Below are positions 1 to 9,263 of a stretch of DNA of 64,000 bases, piece after piece. A program made the translations under genes and the position numbers. The DNA lies in contig JAJETZ010000001.1 in assembly GCA_029784595.1 (NCBI GenBank), forward strand, positions 251,645 to 315,644, written 5' to 3'. The DNA is from Wolbachia endosymbiont of Meromenopon meropis. Its GTDB lineage: Bacteria > Pseudomonadota > Alphaproteobacteria > Rickettsiales > Anaplasmataceae. Under the pieces are notes generated by a model. It saw only the letters and a list, made by a program, of their open reading frames with translations. It ran no database searches and was not told where the DNA came from. Numbering within the stretch: the first letter of the stretch is position 1; each line of letters begins with the position of its first letter.

Positions 1-95
1 ATAAAATAACAATAAAAATAATTAAGCAATCAAAAAGCATACCATACACTATATAGTTTTAAAACATCATAATTATGAACAATAAAGTTGTAAAA

Positions 96-692
96 TTAAT
101 TATGTCTATGTTGGATTAACTGATCTAAATATCTAGCAATCATGTCAATTTCTAAATTTAAATAATCATTCACTTTATTATATTGGAAAGTTGTGTTTTG
201 CCATGTATATGGAACTATATTAACAATAAATTCTCTGCCATCAACTGAATTTACCGTAAGAGAAACTCCATCTAGAGCTACAGATCCCTTTTTTGAAATA
301 AATTTCATTAATTCTTGTGAACACAACAACTTAATTTCATGAGAGTATAGATTCTGTCTGATTGCAAGAATTTTCACTGTCTTATCTACATGACCCTGAA
401 CTAAATGGCCGTCAATTCTATCACTCAGTCTCATTGCTTGCTCTAAATTTATTTTCTTTCCTATCTTCCAATTACTTAAATCAGTAACATTCATTGTCTC
501 TTGAGATGCTTGAACTGCAAACACATCGTGAATTGTATTAGTAACAGTTAAGCACACGCCGGAGCAAGCTATTGAATCTCCTTTGCTTATGTAAGATAAA
601 TCTTTTACTTTGATATATAAAATTTGATCGCAATTACAACAGGTCTTTGCATCTATTAACGTTCCAATATCTTTAATAATTCCTTTAAACAT
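96..692 (-). CDS. ribE: Riboflavin synthase alpha subunit
   Basis: This enzyme dismutates two molecules of 6,7-dimethyl-8-ribityllumazine to riboflavin and acts in the cytosol. The 198-residue protein has the two-fold internal repeat of the family, two lumazine-binding barrels. The first starts with MFKGIIKDIG and contains GDSIACSGVCLTV; the second carries GHLVQGHVD and the matching GSVALDGVSLTV. Length is normal (about 200). The start is the ATG that begins the conserved MF(K/T)GII segment. The gene is alone on the minus strand, with 1.5 kb of apparently empty DNA upstream that includes a hairpin 30 to 80 bases before the start. Rickettsia lacks riboflavin synthesis while Anaplasmataceae keep it, which helps place the organism. 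Some annotation schemes call the same gene ribC. Confidence 0.95.
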   Translation of the reverse strand: MFKGIIKDIGTLIDAKTCCNCDQILYIKVKDLSYISKGDSIACSGVCLTVTNTIHDVFAVQASQETMNVTDLSNWKIGKKINLEQAMRLSDRIDGHLVQGHVDKTVKILAIRQNLYSHEIKLLCSQELMKFISKKGSVALDGVSLTVNSVDGREFIVNIVPYTWQNTTFQYNKVNDYLNLEIDMIARYLDQLIQHRHN

Positions 693-723
693 AAAGCATT
701 ATGAAATAATAAAATTAACTTTT

Positions 724-769
724 CATTAAATGGAAAAAGGAAGGGGGAGTTTATTTCCATTTATTAATG
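724..769 (-). promoter_or_regulatory. Hairpin in the ribE 5' region
   Basis: TAAATGGAAA (727-736) is perfectly complementary to TTTCCATTTA (754-763), a 10-bp stem. After a 3-base bulge, CAT (724-726) pairs with ATG (767-769). The 17-base loop is purine-rich on the plus strand and C-rich (CTCCCCCTTCC) on the minus strand, the strand from which ribE would be transcribed. It ends about 30 bases before the ribE start codon. It does not resemble the FMN riboswitch, which is far larger and has conserved GC-rich helices. A regulatory role is inference. Confidence 0.35.
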
Positions 770-1292
770 AATACTTAATTCAATTGAAAATTTCAGTATA
801 TACAAATATATAAACTAAAATCAAGACATATAATATTGCTTAGTTACAATTAGATTGCTTATGATTAAATCAATATTTTCTTTTAAATTTTCTCTAATTC
901 CTATTAATGACACCATCGTTCTTTAGATTACACTAAAAACTATAGCATAAAATGCTAATATCAAAATATTAAAATAAATATGGACATTATAGGTATGTAT
1001 GCAAAATACAACTTTAATTTTCAAAGTGAGTCATTTTTAATTTTTTATTTTAGAAGTACTGTTTATATAATAACTAGCAAATTTATTTCTTTATGTTAAT
1101 TTTAAAATAAAATGTATTTGACTTAGTTTGAATTACATCGAAAAAATTCGACGAATTTATCTGCTCTTATTACATTTTTATATTATTCCATTTTTGTTTC
1201 ATTTCTTAGAAATACTTAATAAATCAAGACTCTCTATTTCGTAATAAGTTTAGCAATACTTAAAAAGAAAATTTTATTGCGCTCATTTAAAG

Positions 1293-1342
1293 AATGTTAT
1301 GAATGTAGAGATAAAAAAATGTTATGAATGTAGAGATAAAAA
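1293..1342. repeat. 25-bp perfect tandem duplication
   Basis: The 25-bp unit, which contains TGTTATGAATGTAGAG, occurs twice head to tail (1293-1317 and 1318-1342) with no mismatch. It is in the non-coding gap between ribE and pheS. Short intergenic tandem repeats that change copy number are characteristic of Ehrlichia genomes. Confidence 0.85.
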
Positions 1343-2172
1343 TTCATTATATCACACAAACAAAATTATCGTACATCACACACAGCAATAGAATTTTTAA
1401 AACGCTTGTTTTTATCATCATTCCAGGAGTTGAATTGTATTTAAGCAAAAATTCGTTGAATCATTTTCTCCTTATTTTAATTACACTTTAGCTTTTTACT
1501 TGTAACTTTATTCTAATTTTGTTTTCATACTTAAATTTCTTTCATGTATTTTAACTTTATTCTGATTTAGAATTGGTTTTTTATAAATAATTGCCATCAG
1601 TTTTATTGATATTTAATTAAATCCAATTGTGATTTTTTTTTGTAAAAATTAAGGCGAAAAGCAATTTTATGAATTATGCTAACAATAGCTATTGATTTTA
1701 AAATAATTAGTGTATAATTTCTAATTATCTTTAAAATTTTTCATATTCTATTTACAGAATTCTTTCTTATTAGAAGCAATAGGGAAGAACTTAAAGAATT
1801 CACAATTAGGATTGTATTTGATGTATTATTGTATTTAAGTCGTCTTAAATTTTACCATCAAAAGTTTTAACTTAAATCAGAATTTTAACAAACCATGATA
1901 TGAAAAATCTCTAACAACTTTTTATTAGAAATGCTTCACCCATATTATTTATATATTCTTCATTTAAAGAAATTAGATATATTCTCTATATTTATATTTA
2001 CCATAAATTCGAGTATTAATCTATAATATAGGCTCTAATTTATTATTTAAATATCATTAAATTAATATAAAAATAATTATTTAATTAGTTATAATTAGAA
2101 TAAAACAATTTTTAGATTATTGATAAAATTAAAGATTTTATTATAATAAAAATTTAAATTAGTCTTGCTGAG

Positions 2173-3219
2173 ATGAATGAAGGAGTATTAAGTGAGGTAT
2201 CTTTACTTGAGGATAAAGCAGTTTCTGAAATTGAAAACGCTTCTTCTTTGCAAGATTTAGAAAAAATTAGACTAATATATTTAGGGAAAAGGGGTACAAT
2301 CAAAATTTATTTTGATGAACTAAAAAAAATAAAAAATACAGAAAAAAGACGTAAGTTATGTTTAGTTATTAATTGCTTACGCAGTAAATTAAACAAACTT
2401 ATAATAAATAAAGAGATAATATTAAAAACCGAAGAAATCAATTTTAAATTACAAAATGATACCGTTGATATTACATTACCTACCAGACCAGAAAAAATTG
2501 GCAAAATTCATCCGTTGAGCAAAGCTATAAACGATGCAAGACTCGTTTTTGCTCGTATGGGTTTTAAATCTGTTGATGGCCCTGATATTGAAGATGAATT
2601 TCATATATTTGATGCGCTAAATACTCCAAGTCATCACCCAGCACGAGAAGAGCAAGATACTTTCTACTTGAAAGGTAAAATGAATGATAAAAGAATGTTA
2701 TTGCGTCCTCATACTTCATCTGTTCAGATTAGAATTATGAAAAAAGCGAAAACTTTTCCAATTAAAATTTTAACTGTTGGTAGAGTATATAGAAATGATT
2801 TTGACGCAACTCACACTCCTATGTTTCATCAAATAGAAGGGTTATATATCAATGAAAATATCAATATGGGTCAATTAAAATTTACTGTTTATCATTTTCT
2901 CAATAAATTTTTTGAAGATCAGAAACTAGAGATACGTTTTCGTAATAGTTTTTTTCCTTTTACCGAGCCTTCTGCGGAAGTAGATATAAGTTATTGTGGA
3001 AATAAATGGATAGAAGTACTCGGATGCGGTATGGTGCATCCAAATGTTTTTCAAAATGTTGGAATAGATTATGCTAAATACAATGGCTTTGCATTTGGCA
3101 TTGGAATAGAAAGGCTAGCAATGATAAAATATCAAATCAGCGACTTAAGAAACTTTTATGAAAATAAAATTAATTGGCTCAATCACTATGGTTTTCATTT
3201 TTTATCCTTGAGAAAATAA
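2173..3219 (+). CDS. pheS: Phenylalanyl-tRNA synthetase alpha subunit
   Basis: Catalytic subunit of the alpha2-beta2 class II synthetase that charges tRNA-Phe. The 348-residue protein has the N-terminal coiled-coil tRNA-binding arm (about residues 1-95). The class II catalytic core follows: HPLSKAINDAR, GFKSVDGPDIEDE, HPAREEQDTF, the motif 2 region LTVGRVYRNDFDATHTPMFHQIEG, and motif 3 GFAFGIGIERLAMIKY near the C terminus. Length is as usual for the family. No good Shine-Dalgarno sequence precedes the ATG. The stop codon TAA is followed at once by the glmU ATG, so the two genes are almost certainly translated from one mRNA. The pheT beta subunit is not in the window, so the two subunits are encoded apart, common in Rickettsiales. 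Confidence 0.96.
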   Translation: MNEGVLSEVSLLEDKAVSEIENASSLQDLEKIRLIYLGKRGTIKIYFDELKKIKNTEKRRKLCLVINCLRSKLNKLIINKEIILKTEEINFKLQNDTVDITLPTRPEKIGKIHPLSKAINDARLVFARMGFKSVDGPDIEDEFHIFDALNTPSHHPAREEQDTFYLKGKMNDKRMLLRPHTSSVQIRIMKKAKTFPIKILTVGRVYRNDFDATHTPMFHQIEGLYINENINMGQLKFTVYHFLNKFFEDQKLEIRFRNSFFPFTEPSAEVDISYCGNKWIEVLGCGMVHPNVFQNVGIDYAKYNGFAFGIGIERLAMIKYQISDLRNFYENKINWLNHYGFHFLSLRK

Positions 3220-4467
3220 ATGAAAAGTAAAGCTGATGCATTTATTATACTTGCCGCAGGTCATAGCAAAAGAATGAATTCTGAATTATCTAAAGCATTA
3301 CACAAAATAGGTAATTTTCCCATACTTGAACATATTATTTATAATGCAAAGCAGCTAAGTCCGAAAAATATAGCTGTTGTAATCAATTTTTCTTTAATTA
3401 AGCAACTGCAATACTTTCAAGATATACAATTGATCATACAAAAGTCAGCACTTGGTACGTGCGATGCAGTTAAAATTGCTATGAGAAGTATGACACAATT
3501 ACCAGATTCGAGTATAGTTGTTATACAGTATGGGGATACTCCATTCATAAAACCCAGTACAATAACGAAAATGATCGATTCTTTAAAAGATAAAGCACTA
3601 ATTTGCCTGGGTTTTAAAACAAAAAATAAAGAGTATGGTAAGCTACTTATTAAGTGTGGCCTTCTAAAAGGAATTATAGAAGTACAAAAAAATGAAAATT
3701 GTAATCAAGAATTTCTTGCTAATGCCGGGATAATTGTTACGTACGCAAAGAATTTACGTGATTTATTGAAAAAAGTAGAATTTAACAAGTTAAAACAAGA
3801 GTTTTATTTAACAGATATAGTTTCCATTGCAACAAAGAATAATTTGAATGTTGATTACATTACTACTAATGAAGAGGAAGCAATCGGAATAAATAATAGA
3901 AATGATCTTGCGAAAGCTGAATTTTACTTCCAAAAAAACAAAAGAAAATTTTTTATCAATACCGGAGTAACACTTCTAGCTCCAGAAACTATTTTCTTCT
4001 CTCTTGATACCCAAATTGGTATGGATTCGATTATTTACCCATACGTCTTTTTTGGTCCTGGAGTAAAAATAGGATCAAATGTTAAAATTGGTCCATTTGT
4101 CAAGTGTGAGTACACAACAATTGGTAAAAATGCAATCTTAGGAAACTTTGTTGAAGCAAAAACAAGTGATATAGGTACGGATACCAAAATAAAACATTTA
4201 AGTTATATAGGAAACACTAAAATAGGATCTAAAAGCAATATAGGTGCAGGTACTGTTGTATGTAATTATGATGGAAAAAAAAAACACAAAACAAATATTG
4301 GAAACAATTGTTTCATCGGTGCTAATAGCTCGTTGATTGCGCCTCTTAATATACGCGACAACGCTATAATTGCAGCGGGCAGTGTTATAGTCAAAGACGT
4401 ACCAAAAAAAAGTCTTGCAATTGCAAGAAAAAAGCAAATTATTAGGAAAATAAGAAGTAGTACTTGA
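3220..4467 (+). CDS. glmU: Bifunctional GlmU: GlcNAc-1-P uridyltransferase / GlcN-1-P acetyltransferase
   Basis: Makes UDP-N-acetylglucosamine, the first dedicated precursor of peptidoglycan. The N-terminal half is a Rossmann-like nucleotidyltransferase (about residues 1-225) with the signature LAAGHSKRMNSELSKALH. The C-terminal half (about 245-400) is a left-handed beta-helix of hexapeptide repeats, for example IGSNVKIGPFVK and IGAGTVVCNYDG. The catalytic His of the acetyltransferase (KHLSYIG) is present. At 415 residues it is shorter than the roughly 455 of E. coli GlmU. The pyrophosphorylase loop differs from the usual G-x-G-T-R-M: the Gly-Thr is Ser-Lys here, although the Arg and the later Lys are kept. 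It starts immediately after the pheS stop with no spacer, implying coupled translation. Confidence 0.9.
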   Translation: MKSKADAFIILAAGHSKRMNSELSKALHKIGNFPILEHIIYNAKQLSPKNIAVVINFSLIKQLQYFQDIQLIIQKSALGTCDAVKIAMRSMTQLPDSSIVVIQYGDTPFIKPSTITKMIDSLKDKALICLGFKTKNKEYGKLLIKCGLLKGIIEVQKNENCNQEFLANAGIIVTYAKNLRDLLKKVEFNKLKQEFYLTDIVSIATKNNLNVDYITTNEEEAIGINNRNDLAKAEFYFQKNKRKFFINTGVTLLAPETIFFSLDTQIGMDSIIYPYVFFGPGVKIGSNVKIGPFVKCEYTTIGKNAILGNFVEAKTSDIGTDTKIKHLSYIGNTKIGSKSNIGAGTVVCNYDGKKKHKTNIGNNCFIGANSSLIAPLNIRDNAIIAAGSVIVKDVPKKSLAIARKKQIIRKIRSST

Positions 4468-5257
4468 CTATAAGAACATATGTACGCTATAAAACTTGAC
4501 TTTTACAAATTGTACTTAATTTTCTAAAAACTATTGACAATACGTTTGTTGAAAATTTTTCGTTTACACATTTCTTTACAATGCTTTACTCAATACATAG
4601 GTAACAAAAATCCTGTTGTTATAACAGCAAGGAGGTTTTACATCAAAAAGCTATCAGAAATAATTTTTTATTTAAATTGAAATAGAATATACAAATTAGT
4701 ATCTTTAATTTAGTGTAAAATACACAATTATATTGATCAGAATTCAAAAAATAGATAATAAAATCCGAATAATTTATTCAAATTACACCTTTAAACTAAA
4801 TCTAATTTAATTTAAAATAAAGATGTATTATTTACTCAATTTTTCTATTTATCTAAGTGAAATTAACCTACATTAAAAATGTATAATTTTATCCTTTTTG
4901 TAAAGGAACATTTAATATGCACCAAAAGCACCATCCTAATATTTTAAATTATAGATGATTATATAAAACTATTTTCCCTGTCAAAAAATAAGCACATATT
5001 TAATACAGCAAAAATTTTTTGTAAACCTTAGTAAGTATACATTTATAATACTTTTTTTTACAATTTAATAAACTTAATATTTCATATGTTTTAATCAACA
5101 AAGATTGTTATTTCTCTTGCTGTAGTTTTTTTTGCAATATTCTCACTAGAATAAATTATAGAATTTATGTAAAATTACTTGAGTATGTATGAAAATTTTA
5201 GTTTGATTGAAGAATGTAAAAATTATACGATCACTAATCATAGTTAAAAAGTTAAAT
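4468..5257. other. 0.8-kb AT-rich intergenic region
   Basis: No gene is visible between glmU and tRNA-Lys. The only marks are a 10-bp palindrome TGTTATAACA near 4618 and, just after it, an SD-like AAGGAGG (4629-4635) with no ATG, GTG or TTG at a suitable distance. I take both as chance unless a small RNA is found here. Confidence 0.4.
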
Positions 5258-5330
5258 GATCCCGTAGCTCAGCTGGTAGAGCAACTGACTTTTAATCAGT
5301 GGGTCGCGCGTTCAATTCGCGCCGGGATCA
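5258..5330 (+). tRNA. tRNA-Lys (anticodon TTT)
   Basis: A complete cloverleaf can be folded. The acceptor stem is GATCCCG pairing with CGGGATC, the D arm contains AGCTCAGCTGGTAGAGC, the anticodon loop is CTTTTAA with TTT, and the T arm contains GTTCAATTC. The discriminator base is A and CCA is not encoded. It stands alone in a gap, followed by a terminator-like hairpin. Confidence 0.97.
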
Positions 5331-5334
5331 CTGA

Positions 5335-5360
5335 TTTTACATTGTAAAAAGCTCTTTTTT
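5335..5360 (+). terminator. Likely intrinsic terminator after tRNA-Lys
   Basis: A short stem TTTTAC (5335-5340) / GTAAAA (5344-5349) with a three-base loop is followed five bases later by six T residues. It begins five bases after the tRNA. The stem is short and AT-only apart from one pair, so the call is tentative. Confidence 0.4.
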
Positions 5361-6064
5361 ATCTCGGTCATTTTTTCTACAGAAGTAATTTTGTTACAAT
5401 GCAAACTAACCAAATCGAATTGTTTGTATTATCTAACTCCTTATTTTCTAATTTTCTGATTATTTTTTTCAAAATTCTTACTTACTTTTTAAAATGAAAA
5501 ACTGCGTTCTTTTTGAAAGAAAAAGCAAATTAACAAATAAATTTTTTAATATTAAATTCAGTTTATTATATTTAAAGATAAAGATTGTCCTGATTAAACT
5601 AGATATTAACTCTAATTAAAAAGTTATCATTAATCAAAATTCAATAAATAATCAAAAAAACTTAAAAAAATAAATTTTTATCATACTTTTCTATTTAAGG
5701 CATGTTCAAAAAAACAGTATATTCAAATATTTTCACACTCTTAAACACAATTAAACCGATAGTTAAATAAAAATTTTCTCGATTAATAATTTCATGAATA
5801 TTTTCCAATATTCTCTTCGTTTTATTCACTCATTCTCACTATTGACTTAATATAATGACATTATTCTTAAAGAGTTTTTATTCTTTGCGATTTTTTGTTT
5901 AGATTCTTATTAAATATTTTTCTTATTTTATCATTTATTAAATTTCAAATATTGTTTTACTTTGATCTACCAAAAATGAATCGGTAATACACACTATTTC
6001 TAGATATACTTGTAAAATTAAAAGCACAGTGTTTCTTACTATTTCGTTACTCCTAATTGTACAG
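5361..6064. other. 0.7-kb AT-rich intergenic region
   Basis: This gap lies between tRNA-Lys and the 3' end of the udg gene. I see no open frame of note, no RNA gene and no clear repeat. Confidence 0.4.
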
Positions 6065-6904
6065 TTATTGAAGATAATCTCTGATTTTCTTTAAATCTTC
6101 CCAGGCTAGACGTTTTTGTGTTGGTCGGCGAAGTAAATAAGCTGGATGAAATATAGCAGCTGTAGTAATTGAATTAGACAAATATTGATTTGTATAAGTA
6201 TGAAATCTACCACGAAGAGCTGATATAGTTTTCGTATTGTCAAGTAAACTGTAACATGCAATCCCTCCGACCAAAATTAAAATCTGCGGCGAAATTAGCG
6301 CAATATGTTTTTCAACAAATGGTCTACACATATCAAGTTCTAAATTAGTTGGCTTTCTGTTACCAGGTGGACGCCAAAATACAGCATTGCTTATGTAAAC
6401 TTTAGTATAATCAAGATTAATTGCATCAAGCATTTTATTAAGTAAAGTCCCACTTGGGCCACAAAACGGTACACCTTGCAAATCTTCATTTACTCCTGGA
6501 GCTTCGCCAATAAGCATGATCTTCGCACTTGGATTACCATCAGAAAAAACAGTATTGATTGCGGTTTTTTTTATATCACAACCATCAAATGATAGAATTG
6601 CACTTCTTAACTCATCTATACTATTACATTTACTTGCAAGCCTCCTTGCTTCAACTATTCGACAATCAAAAAGTATTGATTCTTGTTTTTTTATATTTTT
6701 ATTAGTACAATTAAGGTGTCTAAAGTTGAGATCTACTGCATCCTCTCCCTTTTTTTTAACGCTATCAGACGATTGAACGATGAAAGGCCTTGTGAGCTCA
6801 CTATTCTCTTTAATTTCTAATCTTTCTTCTTCAAACTCCACTAACGTAGAATTAATACCCAATTCATGATAAAATTTCAATAATTCTAAATCTTCACTAC
6901 TCAT
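6065..6904 (-). CDS. Uracil-DNA glycosylase, family 4-like (alphaproteobacterial type)
   Basis: Predicted to remove uracil from DNA at the start of base excision repair. The core (about residues 95-279) has the family motifs GEAPG (133-137) with EDLQGVPFCGPSG, RPPGNRKPT, and HPAYLLR (253-259). The N-terminal 90 residues are poorly conserved. Family 4 enzymes normally bind a 4Fe-4S cluster through four cysteines. By alignment from memory, two are kept (Cys109 and Cys193), while the other two positions are Phe106 and Trp177, so a normal cluster is unlikely. Similar changes occur in other alphaproteobacterial members. The ATG overlaps the end of def by 8 bases, so the pair is translationally coupled. 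It could also be annotated as a phage SPO1 DNA-polymerase-related protein. Confidence 0.85.
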   Translation of the reverse strand: MSSEDLELLKFYHELGINSTLVEFEEERLEIKENSELTRPFIVQSSDSVKKKGEDAVDLNFRHLNCTNKNIKKQESILFDCRIVEARRLASKCNSIDELRSAILSFDGCDIKKTAINTVFSDGNPSAKIMLIGEAPGVNEDLQGVPFCGPSGTLLNKMLDAINLDYTKVYISNAVFWRPPGNRKPTNLELDMCRPFVEKHIALISPQILILVGGIACYSLLDNTKTISALRGRFHTYTNQYLSNSITTAAIFHPAYLLRRPTQKRLAWEDLKKIRDYLQ

Positions 6905-7433
6905 AGTATCTCTTAATCTTCTGTGACTTTTTTACTGCCATATCATACTTTAACTTAGATAAATGTCTAATATACAAAATACCATTTAAATGGTCTAACT
7001 CATGATGAATACATCTTGCAAGCCAGCCACAAGCTTTCAAAATTCTTTTCTGATTGTCCAAATCTCTATATTTTGCAGTTAAATACTTTGAACGCTTAAT
7101 TTCATAACTTTGCTCTGGAACCGAAAGACATCCTTCCTTAAGAATTGTTTGTTCGTTAGATAATTCAATGATTTCTGGATTAATCATACAAAACTTACCA
7201 TTTGATTCATATCCTACTGGCCCCTTCTCAATGGAATCTAGCTGAACATCCATAACAAAAATCCTTTTTGGTATTCCAACTTGCACTGCGGCAAGACCTA
7301 AGCCATCTGCACCATACATAGTTTCAAACATATCGTTTACCAATTCTTTAATTTTATTATCTATAACTCTCACCTCGCTAGCGCGTACTGTTAATCTTTC
7401 ATCAGGCGAAATCACAATTGATAATTTAGACAT
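6897..7433 (-). CDS. def: Peptide deformylase
   Basis: Removes the N-formyl group from nascent proteins at the ribosome. All three family motifs are present in order: GLGLAAVQVG (44-53), EGCLSVP (100-106, with the metal-binding Cys) and HELDH (144-148, two metal-binding His and the catalytic Glu). At 178 residues it has the usual length. The stop codon overlaps the start of the udg gene by 8 bases, so def is promoter-proximal in a two-gene transcript. It is divergent from ftsA across about 130 to 150 bp. Confidence 0.97.
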   Translation of the reverse strand: MSKLSIVISPDERLTVRASEVRVIDNKIKELVNDMFETMYGADGLGLAAVQVGIPKRIFVMDVQLDSIEKGPVGYESNGKFCMINPEIIELSNEQTILKEGCLSVPEQSYEIKRSKYLTAKYRDLDNQKRILKACGWLARCIHHELDHLNGILYIRHLSKLKYDMAVKKSQKIKRYYE

Positions 7434-7582
7434 AAAACTGAAATTTTATACTTTATTTTTGCTTTTGTCTAGTATTTGAAATATATAAAAATGTTGCTGT
7501 ATTTATATAATAGAATATAAACTACTAAGTAAAGAAGGTTCCGTTTAAATGGAGATTTTTGTATCATAAGGTTGAACCGTTA

Positions 7583-8821
7583 ATGTACTCTGCAGTAATA
7601 GTAAAGCCAAAAAGAAGTGTTTTTGCTGTTTTAGATATAGGTACAACAAAAATTATTTGTCTAATTGTAAAAATTAGTAGTAATTTCAATTATAAAATAA
7701 CTGGTACGGGTTATAAGATTGCAGAAGGTATAAATGGCGGATTGATAAACGATGTAAAACATGCAAACTATTCTATTGCATCAACTATAAGTCTTGCCGA
7801 ACAAGTATCTGAAGAAACAATAGATCAAATCTATATTAACATTGCAGGATGTGGAATTTCATCTTTCAATCTACATAATGAAATTATTGCAGCTAATCAT
7901 GAAATATCTGATCGAGACATAAAGCGTTTAGCCTTTCAAACATTTGAAAAATATATCGAAGAAAATGTTATCATTCACAATATACCATTAAACTATCATT
8001 TGGATGATATGACTGACATAAGGGAAGTTAGTGGATTATATGGCAAAAAACTATCTGCTGATGTTAATGTTGTTACCGCTTCTCGTCCGGCGCTTACTAA
8101 TATTGAAAACTGCGTAGCTAATAACAGTGGATTAAGTATGGCTGGCTGCATTGCCTCTTCATATTCTGCAGGTCTTGCTTGTCTAAGCGAAGATGAAAAA
8201 GAACTGGGAACTGCCATTGTTGACATAGGAGGCGGATGTACAGCAATTGGAATTTTTAAAAGAGGAAAACTCACATACGCAGACAGTATTCCAATTGGTG
8301 GAATTCATATCACTAGAGATATCGCTTATGGGTTATGCACAAGCATAGAACACGCAGAGCGCATAAAAATATTATATGGCAATACTATCATCACTTCAAT
8401 AGATGAAGGCGAATATATTACAATTCAAAATAACGAAAATGATGAAACAACTCAAGTACTAAAATCTGAGCTCATTGATATAATAAGACCGAGAATTGAA
8501 GAAATATTTGAACTTGTAAAAGAGCAATTTTGCGAACAAAAGAACACTATTAATAAAGTAGTTATTACAGGAGGAACTAGTCAACTCGCAAGCATGAAAG
8601 AAATTGCAAGTTATATATTTAATAAGCAAGTTCGTATTGGATGCCCTAAGCCTTGTAGTGGTCTTGACGGTGAATATGATAAAAATCCTGTGTTTTCTGC
8701 TGCTGTAGGCTCTATAAAATTGATAGTTGATACTTTTTATAAGAATAGTCCAGGAATGCTTGGTCATGAGGGTAAAATAAGTAGATTATATCACTGGATT
8801 AAATCAAAGATCACAGTGTAA
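7583..8821 (+). CDS. ftsA: Cell division protein FtsA
   Basis: Actin-like ATPase that tethers FtsZ to the inner membrane at the division site. The actin-fold motifs are visible: phosphate-1 VLDIGTTKII near the N terminus, phosphate-2 DIGGGCTAIGIF in the middle and adenosine loop VITGGTSQLASM later. The C terminus, ISRLYHWIKSKITV, looks like the amphipathic membrane-targeting helix of the family. I chose the ATG at 7583 (412 residues), which leaves about 16 residues before the first strand. A TTG at 7559 would add eight residues and sits 4 bases after a GGAG. ftsZ and ftsQ are not adjacent, unlike the usual cluster, which is normal for scattered Rickettsiales gene order. Confidence 0.93.
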   Translation: MYSAVIVKPKRSVFAVLDIGTTKIICLIVKISSNFNYKITGTGYKIAEGINGGLINDVKHANYSIASTISLAEQVSEETIDQIYINIAGCGISSFNLHNEIIAANHEISDRDIKRLAFQTFEKYIEENVIIHNIPLNYHLDDMTDIREVSGLYGKKLSADVNVVTASRPALTNIENCVANNSGLSMAGCIASSYSAGLACLSEDEKELGTAIVDIGGGCTAIGIFKRGKLTYADSIPIGGIHITRDIAYGLCTSIEHAERIKILYGNTIITSIDEGEYITIQNNENDETTQVLKSELIDIIRPRIEEIFELVKEQFCEQKNTINKVVITGGTSQLASMKEIASYIFNKQVRIGCPKPCSGLDGEYDKNPVFSAAVGSIKLIVDTFYKNSPGMLGHEGKISRLYHWIKSKITV

Positions 8822-9263
8822 AATTCTCTTTGTCTTTTTTGAATCTAGCGTAAATTTTAACTTTAAATTAATAAAGAAATTAGAAAAAAAGAAGAAAAAT
8901 AGAACAGACCTTGATATTGCCTCTATAAAAGGCATCAGTATATTAAATAATATATAAATATTATAAAATTATTTTGTCTTTAATAAATAATTAATTGCGA
9001 ATTAATAAATAAAAATTTTCAATTTACAAATTTACAAACCACGTTAAATATAAACATTTTTGATATTAAAATAACAAAAATATTTTAAAAGCGTGATATT
9101 AATCCTACTACTTTAGTAAGTTAAATATAAAAATCATTAATTTTTCTATAAAATGCTACTTACATCAAGTATACAAATCAAGATTTTCTAATGTTATCTT
9201 GTCTATTATATAAATAAAGTTTTTACCTTAAATTACTACAAAACTTGGTTTTACGATGTATTT

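Larger units (their letters stand above)
693..2172. other. 1.5-kb AT-rich intergenic region
   Basis: This gap lies between the divergent ribE and pheS genes. Apart from a hairpin near ribE and one perfect 25-bp tandem duplication, I see no gene, tRNA or recognisable remnant. Promoters for both flanking genes should lie here, but no near-consensus pair stood out. An SD-like AAGGAG on the minus strand near 1470 leads only to a seven-codon frame. Confidence 0.5.

Noticed and set aside
4629..4635. Orphan AAGGAGG; similar orphans at 49749-49754 and 55657-55661
   Set aside because: No start codon follows at a usable distance. At this base composition about one such match per strand is expected in 24 kb of gap, so chance explains them.
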